Source: JAWVEV01 sp033856535
GTDB lineage: Bacteria; Actinomycetota; Thermoleophilia; Miltoncostaeales; Miltoncostaeaceae
DNA: 19,601 nucleotides
NCBI GenBank assembly: GCA_033856535.1
Contig: JAWVEV010000003.1
Location: 1-19,601 of the forward strand
Direction of reading: 5' to 3'
The notes under the pieces are model-generated. The model saw only the letters and a program-made list of their open reading frames with translations. It had not been told where the DNA came from and made no database searches. The first letter of the stretch is position 1. Each line of letters begins with the position of its first letter. This document shows, one piece after another, positions 1 through 6,655 of the stretch. The position numbers were made by a program, and so were the translations under genes.

Positions 1-591
1 CCGGCGGTCGCGCCCCCCCCCCCCCCGCGGGCCGGCCGCCCGACCCGGGCGCTCCTGACCCCGCCGTTCCGCGGCCGCTGGTGGGCGCTCGAGGCGCCGC
101 GGCCGGCCCTCGGCAACCACCACGCCGGCGTGCCCGACCAGCGGCACGCCTACGACTTCGCGATCTGGCGCGGGCGCGGCACCCATCGCGGCGACGGCGC
201 CCGGAACCCGGACTACTGGGCCTGGAACCGCCCGGTGCTGGCGCCGGCGAGGGGCACCGTGGTGGCCGCCGTCGACGGCCTGCGCGACAACCGCCCCCAG
301 GTGCAGACCGACACCCGGCACGCGGCCGGCAACCACGTCGTCATCCGCTTGGGCCGCGGCGAGCACGCCCTGCTCGCCCACATGCGCTCCGGCACGGTCC
401 GGGTGCGCGTCGGCCAGCGCGTGGCGCGCGGCCAGGTGCTCGGCCGGGCCGGCAACTCGGGCAACTCCTCCGAGCCCCACGTCCACGTGCACGTGCAGGA
501 CCGCGCCGAGATCCGGCCCGGGAAGGGGGTGGGCATCCCGCTCCGCGGGCGCCTGGCCTCACTCCGAACGGGTGATTTCCTGACGGGCTGA
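1..591 (+). CDS. M23 family (LytM-type) metallopeptidase, 5' truncated
   Basis: This is a zinc endopeptidase domain of the type that cleaves peptidoglycan cross-links outside the cytoplasm. The reading frame is open from base 1 to the TGA at 589-591, so the true start and any signal peptide lie left of the window; an internal GTG at 130 falls inside the conserved domain and is not the start. The visible protein contains QRHAYDF, which supplies the HxxxD zinc ligands, then a beta-rich core (LAPARGTVVAAVDG, GNHVVIRLG, HALLAHM, VGQRVARGQVLG) and the terminal EPHVHVHV, which carries the HxH ligand pair. All expected LytM landmarks are present, so the catalytic domain looks intact. The gene ends 33 bases inside the opposite-strand aminotransferase gene. 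A run of 14 C at 13-26 lies in the frame near the left edge and makes the reading upstream of it uncertain. Confidence 0.85.
   Translation, partial: PAVAPPPPPRAGRPTRALLTPPFRGRWWALEAPRPALGNHHAGVPDQRHAYDFAIWRGRGTHRGDGARNPDYWAWNRPVLAPARGTVVAAVDGLRDNRPQVQTDTRHAAGNHVVIRLGRGEHALLAHMRSGTVRVRVGQRVARGQVLGRAGNSGNSSEPHVHVHVQDRAEIRPGKGVGIPLRGRLASLRTGDFLTG
13..26 (+). repeat. C14 homopolymer tract
   Basis: Fourteen consecutive C residues encode a short proline run upstream of the M23 domain. Such tracts slip during replication and are also error-prone in sequencing and assembly, so the frame left of base 13 should not be trusted. Confidence 0.9.
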
Positions 592-1704
592 GAGTCGCGG
601 GCGACCCCCGGTGCCCGGCGCGACCGGCCGCATCCACCCGAACCGGTCGGGCATGGTCCCGTACTGGATCCCGGTCAGCTCCCGGTGCAACCGGGCGGCC
701 ACGGGGCCCAACCCGGTGACCGGGGTCGTCACCAGCACGTCGGCGCCGACCAGGCGTGCGATCGGCGTGATGACGGCCGCGGTGCCGGTGGCGAACACCT
801 CGACGAGGTCGCCGGCCTCGGCGGCGTCGGCCCACTCCCGCACGCTGATCGGCCGCTCGTCGACCGGATGGCCCAGATCCGCGGCCAGCTCGAGCACGCT
901 CGCGCGGGTCACCCCTTCGAGGATCGTCCCGTTCGCGGGCGGAGTGACCAGGGTGCCGTCGGCGAAGGCGAAGAAGATGTTCATGCTGCCGGCCTCCTCC
1001 ACCCAGCCGCTCGTCGCGGCGTCGGTGAACAGGGCCTGGTCGCAGCCGCGCTCGCACGCCTCCTGCTGTGCGGCGAGCGAAGACGCGTAGTTGCCGCCGC
1101 ATTTCGCGGCGCCGGTGCCTCCCCGCCCCGCGCGCGAGTACGTCGTCGACAACCACAGCGAGACGCCGTCGCCGGCGCCGGGGAAGTACGAGCCGGCCGG
1201 GCTGGCGATGACGCAGTAGCGCGCCTCGTCCGTCGCGCGCACGCCGAGGAAGGTCTCCGACGCCATCACGAAGGGGCGCAGGTACAGGCTGTGTCCCGGA
1301 GTCCCGGGCACCCAGGCCGCGTCCGCGCCGACCAGCGCGTCCACGGACGCCAGGAACAGGTCCTCCGGGAGCTCGGGGAGCGCGAGCCGCCGCGCCGACC
1401 GCCGGAGCCGCCGCGCGTTGAGCTCCGGTCGGAACGCGTGAAGGGAGCCATCGGGGTGCCGGTACACCTTCAGGCCCTCGAAGACCTGCTGGGCGTAGTG
1501 GAGCACGCCGGTCGCGGGGTGCGCGGGGATCGGACCGAGCGGCACGACGCGAGGGTCGAACCAGCCTCGGTCGCGCGTCCAGTCGACGAGCGCCATGTGG
1601 TCGCTGAACGACTCGCCGAACCGCGGGGCGCTCAGGATCCGTTCGCGCTCGGCGGGCGAGGCCGGCGCGGGATGCGGCGAGGTGCCGAACGTCACCGCCG
1701 TCAC
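559..1704 (-). CDS. ilvE: Branched-chain amino-acid aminotransferase
   Basis: This is a PLP-dependent fold-type IV aminotransferase that interconverts leucine, isoleucine and valine with their 2-keto acids using 2-oxoglutarate/glutamate in the cytoplasm (EC 2.6.1.42). I chose the GTG at 1702-1704, giving 381 residues, a little longer than typical for the family. This start overlaps the TGA of the upstream LeuA-like gene as GTGA, which implies translational coupling; a longer open frame to 1947 only overlaps that upstream gene. Landmarks are LHYAQQVFEGLKVYR (about 68-82), the Schiff-base lysine K201 in GAAKCGGNYASSL, EEAGSMNIFF (237-246) and the phosphate-binding stretch FATGTAAVITPI (304-315). 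All key residues are present and the gene appears functional. It overlaps the M23 gene by 33 bases at its 3' end. Adjacency to a leucine-pathway-like gene fits branched-chain metabolism. Confidence 0.93.
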   Translation of the reverse strand: MTAVTFGTSPHPAPASPAERERILSAPRFGESFSDHMALVDWTRDRGWFDPRVVPLGPIPAHPATGVLHYAQQVFEGLKVYRHPDGSLHAFRPELNARRLRRSARRLALPELPEDLFLASVDALVGADAAWVPGTPGHSLYLRPFVMASETFLGVRATDEARYCVIASPAGSYFPGAGDGVSLWLSTTYSRAGRGGTGAAKCGGNYASSLAAQQEACERGCDQALFTDAATSGWVEEAGSMNIFFAFADGTLVTPPANGTILEGVTRASVLELAADLGHPVDERPISVREWADAAEAGDLVEVFATGTAAVITPIARLVGADVLVTTPVTGLGPVAARLHRELTGIQYGTMPDRFGWMRPVAPGTGGRPRLSARQEITRSE

Positions 1705-2383
1705 GCCGCCCGCGGCGTCAGCCGCTCGGCGATCGCCTCCCACTCGACCGCGGTCTGGCGGCCCTCGTCGAACTCCCGCAGCTCGTCGTGCACGGCGCGC
1801 AGCAGCGGGTCGTCCTTCCCCGGCGTGCGCCCGGTGTGCTGGCGCACGCCGGGGAAGATCAGCCCGGCGATCCCGGAGTCCTTGGTGAAGCTCAGCTCCA
1901 GCGGCCGGCCGACAAGCTTCGGCACGTCGAACGGCGCGTACATCCACCAGAACGTGTTCAGTCCGTCGGCGTGGATGCCGGCGCGGGTCCGGTGGGCGTC
2001 GCGCCCGTACAGCGGGTACTTCGCGGGGACCGCCTCGCCCATCGCCTCGTAGGGTAATCGCTCGCCGAGGCGAGCATCCCGGTCTCGCGGACGCCGATGC
2101 CGGCGACGAGCGCGGCGTCCTTCGCGCTCGCGCGGATCCAGGTGGTCGGCTCGACGGGGGCGCCGTCGGCGTACCGCTCGAGCGCGCCGAGCAGCATCCG
2201 CCGGTCGGCCTCCCGGTAGACGAAGAACTCGGCCTGCCGCAGCGCCCCGCTGTCGCCGGTGAATGCGCACTGCAGCTCGTAGATCCGGATGCCCTGCTCG
2301 ACGGTCAGGGGCAGACCGCCCTGCTGCCCGTCCCGGTGGGTGGTCTCGGTGGTCCAGACGGCCGCCGCCGCCGGCACCCTCAT
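1701..2383 (-). pseudogene. 2-isopropylmalate/homocitrate synthase-like gene with internal deletion and frameshift
   Basis: Two pieces of one HMGL-like (LeuA/NifV superfamily) protein lie in different frames. The N-terminal piece (2383 to about 2054, 110 residues) contains TTHRDGQQ, AEFFVYREADRRML and ETGMLASASDY, which match the first strands of a pyruvate carboxyltransferase barrel. The C-terminal piece (about 2057 to 1701) contains YPLYGRDAHRTRAGIHADGL and SFTKDSGIAGLIFPG, typical of the region just after the barrel. The frames cross at about 2050-2060. Roughly half of the expected 450-500 residues is absent, including the barrel centre with the metal-binding HxH strand, so the product cannot be catalytically competent. 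The TGA at 1701-1703 overlaps the ilvE GTG. The scar could be a true genomic deletion or an assembly collapse. Family assignment is firm; exact substrate (isopropylmalate, homocitrate or citramalate type) is not. Confidence 0.82.
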
Positions 2384-2448
2384 CCGCCCCCGGGCCCGGT
2401 ACGTGGGCGCGGCGCCACTGGATTGAGCGGCGGCGCCCGCCGGGCGGT

Positions 2449-2850
2449 CTAGGTGATGGCCTCGCGCTGGTGGGAGACGGTCACCGCGTGGCCGTCGGAC
2501 ATCCGCCGGTCGAGCCAGAGCCGCAGGCGAGGCTCCCCGTCCTCGCCGGCGTCGAGGAGCCCACAGACCGCCCGCGGGCCGCTGTTCGGCCCGGCGCCTG
2601 GCGCGAGGCGCCCCACGTCGTAGCCGGCGATCTCGACGCGGAGCGGGCCGCCGTCCTCGTCGGGGATCAGGCCCACGATGGCCGGCACGCGGTACGCCCC
2701 GGCCGGCCGGCCGGCGACGGCGCGCAGCTTGGCGCCGGCGCCCGGGGCGTGCTCGACGACCGCGGCCGGGTCGCCCCAGCCGGTCCAGGCCCGCCGCTCG
2801 ATCCAGTCGTCGTTCACCCTGCCCTCGCCGCCGCGGGAGGAGCGCGCCAT
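2449..2850 (-). CDS. Small hypothetical protein, possibly HIRAN-like
   Basis: This encodes 133 residues starting at ATG 2848-2850, preceded by a purine-rich GGAAGGGA about five bases upstream. I do not recognise the family with certainty. Residues about 42-84 follow a pattern seen in HIRAN domains: LRAVAGRP, then IVGLIPDEDGGPLRVEI, then AGYDVGRLAP, resembling the family's 'V.G......L.PE..N...AV.V.I.G..VGYL' scheme. HIRAN domains are associated with DNA-repair helicases or stand alone in bacteria, but the characteristic central N-P-x-D is not clear here, so this is a weak suggestion. There is no signal peptide or membrane segment. It lies between two same-strand genes with gaps of about 60 bases and may be co-transcribed with them. 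Confidence 0.6.
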   Translation of the reverse strand: MARSSRGGEGRVNDDWIERRAWTGWGDPAAVVEHAPGAGAKLRAVAGRPAGAYRVPAIVGLIPDEDGGPLRVEIAGYDVGRLAPGAGPNSGPRAVCGLLDAGEDGEPRLRLWLDRRMSDGHAVTVSHQREAIT

Positions 2851-2909
2851 CCGGTCCCTTCCGTCGGGGCCGCGCCGATCACGGCGGCGGCCCGGCCGTC
2901 ACGGGCGGA

Positions 2910-3365
2910 TCATGCCACGGGCTGCGCGGCGGCCCTCATCGCGGCCCGGCGGCGGAACCGCGGCACCGCCGCGTCCCCCTCCATGTGGCGGTGCGAGCTG
3001 CAGTAGCGCGAGCTGTGCTGGGCCTCGCGACGGCAGGGCGCTCCCTGGGCCGTGAGCGCCAGGCAGCGGCGCCGGCCGTTCAGCCCCTCGAGCGCCTGCG
3101 CCTCGCCGAGCTCCTCCTGGGCCTTGCCGACGCGGACCCCGATGATCGCGCGCGCCTTGATCTGATCCCGGACCGGGAACAGGAAGCGGATGTCGGCGAA
3201 GAGGTGCGCCGCGGCGGAGGGGAAGTAGTGCAGGCCGCCGGCGATGCCCTCGAGGGTCTGCTCGCAGGACTCGAGCAGGAGCCGCTCCACGCGGCCGGGC
3301 GAGCGCGGGTCCACCGCCAGCAGTGGACGAAGCTCGCGGTACAGGGCGCGGGAGAGCTCGTACAT
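2910..3365 (-). CDS. Hypothetical protein with C-terminal Cys/His zinc-knuckle-like motif
   Basis: This encodes 151 residues from ATG 3363-3365, with GGAG just upstream. The first about 95 residues look alpha-helical, with no signal peptide, and end in KAQEELGEAQALEGLNGRRR. The C-terminal part has C101, C111, C122 and H125 in the arrangement CLALTAQGAPC...YCSSH, that is C-x9-C-x10-C-x2-H. A similar 'C.....G.pC.......yC..H' pattern occurs in small uncharacterised bacterial proteins (DUF5763-like), where it is presumed to bind zinc. An arginine-rich tail (RFRRRAAMR) follows, which would suit nucleic-acid or phospholipid contact. The function is unknown. It sits immediately downstream of a glycoside hydrolase gene, beyond a stem-loop. 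Confidence 0.7.
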   Translation of the reverse strand: MYELSRALYRELRPLLAVDPRSPGRVERLLLESCEQTLEGIAGGLHYFPSAAAHLFADIRFLFPVRDQIKARAIIGVRVGKAQEELGEAQALEGLNGRRRCLALTAQGAPCRREAQHSSRYCSSHRHMEGDAAVPRFRRRAAMRAAAQPVA

Positions 3366-3428
3366 GGCTCCACGGGGGTCGCGGGATCGGGACGGCCGGG
3401 CTGTCCGTCCGGCGTGCCCGCGGCCTAC

Positions 3429-3468
3429 CCGGGGGATCGCCGGTCGAAACCCGCGGCGGTCCCCCCGG
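3429..3468 (-). terminator. Stem-loop just downstream of the lipoprotein hydrolase gene
   Basis: The 5' arm at 3429-3442 pairs with the 3' arm at 3454-3468, with one G-U type pair, one bulge and an 11-base loop. It begins about 12 bases after the stop codon of the minus-strand hydrolase. There is no T tract, so it may act as a U-less or Rho-assisted terminator, or as an mRNA-end stabiliser. Confidence 0.45.
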
Positions 3469-3480
3469 ACGGGAGCCGGA

Positions 3481-4653
3481 TCAGAAGATCGTCGCGGTGG
3501 CGCGCTCCTCCGCGATCTTGTGGAACGCGTCGTAACTCGGCTTGTGGCTTCCGTCCGCCCGCAGCAGCCCCGCCGGCCAGTTCACGTTGTCCTGGAAGTT
3601 GAACCAGACGATCGCCTGGACCCGGCTGGTCTGCACCTGCGGCAGGTTCCACATCTGGCTCAGGTAGCGGGCCTGCTCGGCCTCGGTGACCCTGGCCGAC
3701 GCGTCGCGGAACTCGGTCTTCTGGGTCGTGTAGCCGGCCTCGGTGATGTAGAGCGGCAGGCCCTCCTTGAAGCCGTTCAGCTCCTGCAGGAAGCGCGGGA
3801 TGCTGCTCCAGCTCGGGATGGCGTCGGTCTCGACCAGCGGCCCGGCCGAGGGGTAGAGGTGCTGCGAGTAGGCGTCCAGCGGGATGTGGCGTTTCTTCAG
3901 GCCGATGAGCCAGGGGAGGGCGCCCACCCCGCCCCGGCCGGTGGTGCCGCGCGGGCCGGCCGCGCCGGCGATCACGACCGAGTTGGCGTTGACCTTCTTG
4001 ATCGCCGGGTAGGCCGCCTTGACCATCTCGGCGTAGCGGTCGATCACGCTCTGCGGGTCGTCCTCATCCGGGCGGGAGAGGAAGCCGTTCAGGTTCGGCT
4101 CGTTCCAGAGCTCCCAGTGGAGCTGCTGCGGGAGCGTGTCCCCGTCGGCATCCTCGAAGTCGCCGCTGTACCGGGTGGCCAGCGCGAACATGAAGTCCGC
4201 GAACGCCTCGGGGTCGGGGGGCGCCGTGTTGACCGGGCTCGCCGGGTCCTCGGGGCCCCGGCCGCCGGCCGCCCAGGGCGGGGTGGAGTAGACCGAGACG
4301 ATCGGCGTGATGCCGCGGTCGGCGAGCCCGGTCAGGATCGCGTCGGCCCGCTTCCAGTTGTAGGCCGGGTCGTTCGGGTCGCGCGGATGCTCGGGCTCCT
4401 CGGGGGCCGTCGCCCACCAGAAGATGTCCACCCGGGTCGTGCTGGCGCCGGTCTCCTTGATCAGGTCGAGCCGCTGCGGGATCTGGTCGAGCGGGACGAC
4501 CGGGAGGAAGTCGTCCTGGAGGGCGACGGCGGGACCGACCGGGTCGCCGCCGCCGTTGGGCTCCTCCGCGCAGGCCATCGCGAGCAGGGCGATGACGGCC
4601 ACCAGGGCAGCCGCCAGGACGATCCGAAGGATCCGGGGACGAAGGATGGGCAT
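3481..4653 (-). CDS. Lipoprotein glycoside hydrolase, clan GH-A (cellulase/GH39-like)
   Basis: This encodes a 390-residue exported TIM-barrel hydrolase. Residues 1-27 form a lipoprotein signal (MPILRPRILR, a hydrophobic core, then LLAMAC) with the lipidated cysteine probably C28. The barrel follows: TRVDIFWW (73-80), DPAYNWKRADAIL, ITPIVSVYSTPPWA, then WELWNEPN with the predicted acid/base E185, and LYITEAGYT with the predicted nucleophile E305. WNEPN plus ITEAGY is the typical clan GH-A pair, so retaining hydrolysis of a glycan is expected, but the substrate cannot be read from sequence. The ATG at 4651-4653 is preceded by GCGAGGAGC. It is a divergent paralogue of the gene starting at 4823, matching it throughout the barrel but lacking its repeat tail. 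It probably acts on the outer face of the membrane on cell-wall or exopolysaccharide glycans. Confidence 0.88.
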   Translation of the reverse strand: MPILRPRILRIVLAAALVAVIALLAMACAEEPNGGGDPVGPAVALQDDFLPVVPLDQIPQRLDLIKETGASTTRVDIFWWATAPEEPEHPRDPNDPAYNWKRADAILTGLADRGITPIVSVYSTPPWAAGGRGPEDPASPVNTAPPDPEAFADFMFALATRYSGDFEDADGDTLPQQLHWELWNEPNLNGFLSRPDEDDPQSVIDRYAEMVKAAYPAIKKVNANSVVIAGAAGPRGTTGRGGVGALPWLIGLKKRHIPLDAYSQHLYPSAGPLVETDAIPSWSSIPRFLQELNGFKEGLPLYITEAGYTTQKTEFRDASARVTEAEQARYLSQMWNLPQVQTSRVQAIVWFNFQDNVNWPAGLLRADGSHKPSYDAFHKIAEERATATIF

Positions 4654-4694
4654 GCTCCTCGCTGAGTCGCCGACACGTTCCGGGCGCGGCGGAG

Positions 4695-4700
4695 ATGCTA
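4695..4700 (-). promoter_or_regulatory. Weak candidate -10 for the lipoprotein hydrolase gene
   Basis: On the minus strand TAGCAT matches four of six TATAAT positions about 42 bases upstream of the ATG. A poor -35 (CTGGCC) lies about 17 bases further upstream. This is a guess from matching only. Confidence 0.25.
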
Positions 4701-4760
4701 GGGAATCGGCTCGCGGAGGCCAGTGCGCGCGGTCGGCGGTCGGGGCTCGCCCGGCCGACT

Positions 4761-4787
4761 TTGTCCGACGGCCCCCTCAGGGATACT
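4761..4787 (+). promoter_or_regulatory. Weak candidate promoter for the repeat-tailed hydrolase
   Basis: TTGTCC at 4761-4766 resembles a -35 box, and GATACT at 4782-4787 resembles a -10 box with a short 15-base spacer (TACTGC at 4784 gives 17). This would place transcription start about 30 bases before the TTG start codon at 4823. Confidence 0.3.
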
Positions 4788-4822
4788 GCCCGGGTGCCGC
4801 CGCCGACGAAGGGATTGGACTC

Positions 4823-6655
4823 TTGCCGTTGCGACTCGCTCGACGCGCCCACCGCGCCGCCGCTCCTGCAGCGCTGATCACGGCGGTCGCCGCGCTCGGC
4901 GCGGCGCCGGCGGCATGGGGAGCGTCGGCGACCCTGGCGGTGCAGAACGACCGCCTCAGCTCGTCGCCGGTCGAGACGATCCAGGCGGAGGCCGACCGCG
5001 TCGCCGAGGTGCACGCCAAGGCGACCCGCTTCGACATCCTCTGGTCGCTGGTGGCCCACACCCAGCCGGCCGAGGCGGCCGACCCGGCCGATCCGGCCTA
5101 CGACTGGAGCCGCATCGACGCGATCATGCGCGCACTGGGCGAGGACGGGATCGTCCCGATCGTGACCGTCTACTCCGCGCCGCCCTGGGCGGCCAACGGC
5201 CGGCCGATCCCCGAGGGCACCGAGGTGAACCCCTCGGCGCCGAACGCGGTCCACTTCGGCCGCTTCATGGAGGCCGTGGCCCGGCGCTACTCCGGGAGCT
5301 ACACCCCCCCGGGAGCGACCGCGCCGCTGCCCGAGATCCGCCACTTCGAGATCTGGAACGAGCCGAACCTGGGTGCGTTCTTCTCGCCCCAGAGCCGCGG
5401 CGGGCGCCGGATCGGGCTCGTCAACTACGGGCGGATGCTGCGGGATGCGTACCCGCGCATCAAGCGGGTCAACAAGGACGCGGTGGTGATCGCCGGCGTC
5501 GGCGGGCCCACCAGCTCGACGGCCGAGAACCGCACCTCGGCCGAGGACTGGGTGAAGGGCGTCGTGAGGACCGGGGCGCCGTTCGACGCCTACTCGCAGC
5601 ACGTCTATCCAAGCCGGCCGCCGAACAAGCAGACGATCGTGATCCCGTCCTGGTCGAACCTCGGGAGCTTCCTCGACGCGCTCGACCGCGTCCCGCGCAC
5701 CCGCGGGAAGGCCCTCTACATCACCGAGGCCGGCTACACGACCGCGGCCACCGAGTTCCGCGACGTGAAGGTCACGCCCCAGCAGCAGGCGGCCTACCTG
5801 AACCAGATCATGCGGCTGCCGATCGTCCGCTCCGGGCGCATCCCGGCGATCGTCTGGTTCAACCTGCGCGACAACGTCTTCTGGCCCGGCGGGCTGCTCA
5901 ACGAGGACTTCACGCCCAAGCCGAGCTACGCGGTCTTCAGCCGGCTGGCGGCCCGGACGCCGCTGCACCCGCAGCTGCGGCCGGCCCAGACGCGCTTCAC
6001 GCTTTCGGCGCGCCAGCTGCTGATCAACCAGCGGATCTCGCAGGCCGCGGTGCGCCGCGCCAACGCGGTGCAGGCCAAGCTCGACCGGACGCTCTCGGGC
6101 GAGGACATCCGCTCCGGCGCACTCGGCCCGGAGGTGTTCGGCGGCGACATCACCACCTCGGGCGTGTTCACCGGCGTCGAGTCGAAGCCGTTCGACCCGG
6201 TGCGCAAGCTGCGCCTGTCGGGGCGGCGGGGCGAGGGCGACGCGGCCGGCGTGAAGCTCGAGGCGCGCCAGCTCCTGATCAGCCAGCGCATCTCCCAGGC
6301 CGCGGTCCGGCGGGCCAACGGGCTCACGCGGCGGATGGACGGGAACCTCACCGGCGGCGACCTGGTCGACGGCTCGATCACGGCGCGCAACCTGGCCGAC
6401 GGCCTCACGATTGCGCGGGCCCGGGTGCAGGGCGAGCCCAGCCCGCCCAGCACCACCCCGATCGTCGCCGGCGGCGGGGGCAGCGGGCAGGTGGAGCTGA
6501 GCATCAACCAGCTCCGCATCAACCAGCGCATCGCCCAGGCGGCGGTGCGGCGGACCAACGACCTGATCGCCACGCTCGAGAGCGGGCTCACCGGCGAGGC
6601 CTTCATGCGCGGCTCGATCACCCCGGAGGACCTGGAGCCGCCCCTCCGGAAGTGA
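4823..6655 (+). CDS. Secreted glycoside hydrolase (clan GH-A) with three C-terminal repeats
   Basis: This encodes about 610 residues from TTG 4823, chosen because GAAGGG lies nine bases upstream and the first 34 residues then form a signal peptide (MPLRLARRAHR, an alanine-rich core, APAAWGA). A longer open frame upstream runs through the opposite gene and is not credible. The catalytic barrel covers about residues 36-378: DILWSLVAHT, TVYSAPPWA, FEIWNEPN with predicted acid/base E180, and LYITEAGYTT with predicted nucleophile E302, then AIVWFNLRDNVFWPGGLL. Residues about 392-604 hold three copies of a helical repeat centred on QRISQAAVRRAN, separated by linkers; the last linker is a glycine-rich AGGGGSGQ. 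The gene is paralogous to the divergent lipoprotein hydrolase, which lacks the tail. The tail may bind glycan or wall, or mediate oligomerisation, in place of a lipid anchor. The substrate is unknown. The gene ends exactly where the opposite gene ends, with no spacer. Confidence 0.87.
   Translation: MPLRLARRAHRAAAPAALITAVAALGAAPAAWGASATLAVQNDRLSSSPVETIQAEADRVAEVHAKATRFDILWSLVAHTQPAEAADPADPAYDWSRIDAIMRALGEDGIVPIVTVYSAPPWAANGRPIPEGTEVNPSAPNAVHFGRFMEAVARRYSGSYTPPGATAPLPEIRHFEIWNEPNLGAFFSPQSRGGRRIGLVNYGRMLRDAYPRIKRVNKDAVVIAGVGGPTSSTAENRTSAEDWVKGVVRTGAPFDAYSQHVYPSRPPNKQTIVIPSWSNLGSFLDALDRVPRTRGKALYITEAGYTTAATEFRDVKVTPQQQAAYLNQIMRLPIVRSGRIPAIVWFNLRDNVFWPGGLLNEDFTPKPSYAVFSRLAARTPLHPQLRPAQTRFTLSARQLLINQRISQAAVRRANAVQAKLDRTLSGEDIRSGALGPEVFGGDITTSGVFTGVESKPFDPVRKLRLSGRRGEGDAAGVKLEARQLLISQRISQAAVRRANGLTRRMDGNLTGGDLVDGSITARNLADGLTIARARVQGEPSPPSTTPIVAGGGGSGQVELSINQLRINQRIAQAAVRRTNDLIATLESGLTGEAFMRGSITPEDLEPPLRK
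5996..6127 (+). repeat. C-terminal repeat copy 1
   Basis: About 44 residues containing ARQLLINQRISQAAVRRAN, then LDRTLSGEDIRSGALG. This is the first of three coding repeats in the hydrolase tail. Confidence 0.85.
6254..6394 (+). repeat. C-terminal repeat copy 2
   Basis: About 47 residues containing ARQLLISQRISQAAVRRAN, then LTGGDLVDGSITARNL. It is almost identical to copy 1 in the core, with conserved spacing to the 'L-[ST]-G ... G-S' end. Confidence 0.87.
6488..6634 (+). repeat. C-terminal repeat copy 3
   Basis: About 49 residues containing INQLRINQRIAQAAVRRTN, then LTGEAFMRGSITPEDL. It ends six codons before the stop and follows a glycine-rich linker. Confidence 0.86.

Noticed and set aside
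1705..1947. 81-residue N-terminal extension of ilvE
   Set aside because: The extension is Arg/Ala-rich shadow sequence inside the LeuA-like remnant. The coupled GTG at 1702-1704 gives the expected enzyme.
2697..2714. GGCC tandem repeats
   Set aside because: They lie inside a coding stretch for Ala/Gly/Arg/Pro residues and reflect base composition rather than a functional repeat.
3384..3411. Six-base-pair GGACGG/CCGTCC stem upstream of the zinc-knuckle gene
   Set aside because: It is short with a nine-base loop, and similar stems occur by chance throughout such GC-rich sequence. The neighbouring 3429-3468 stem is much stronger.
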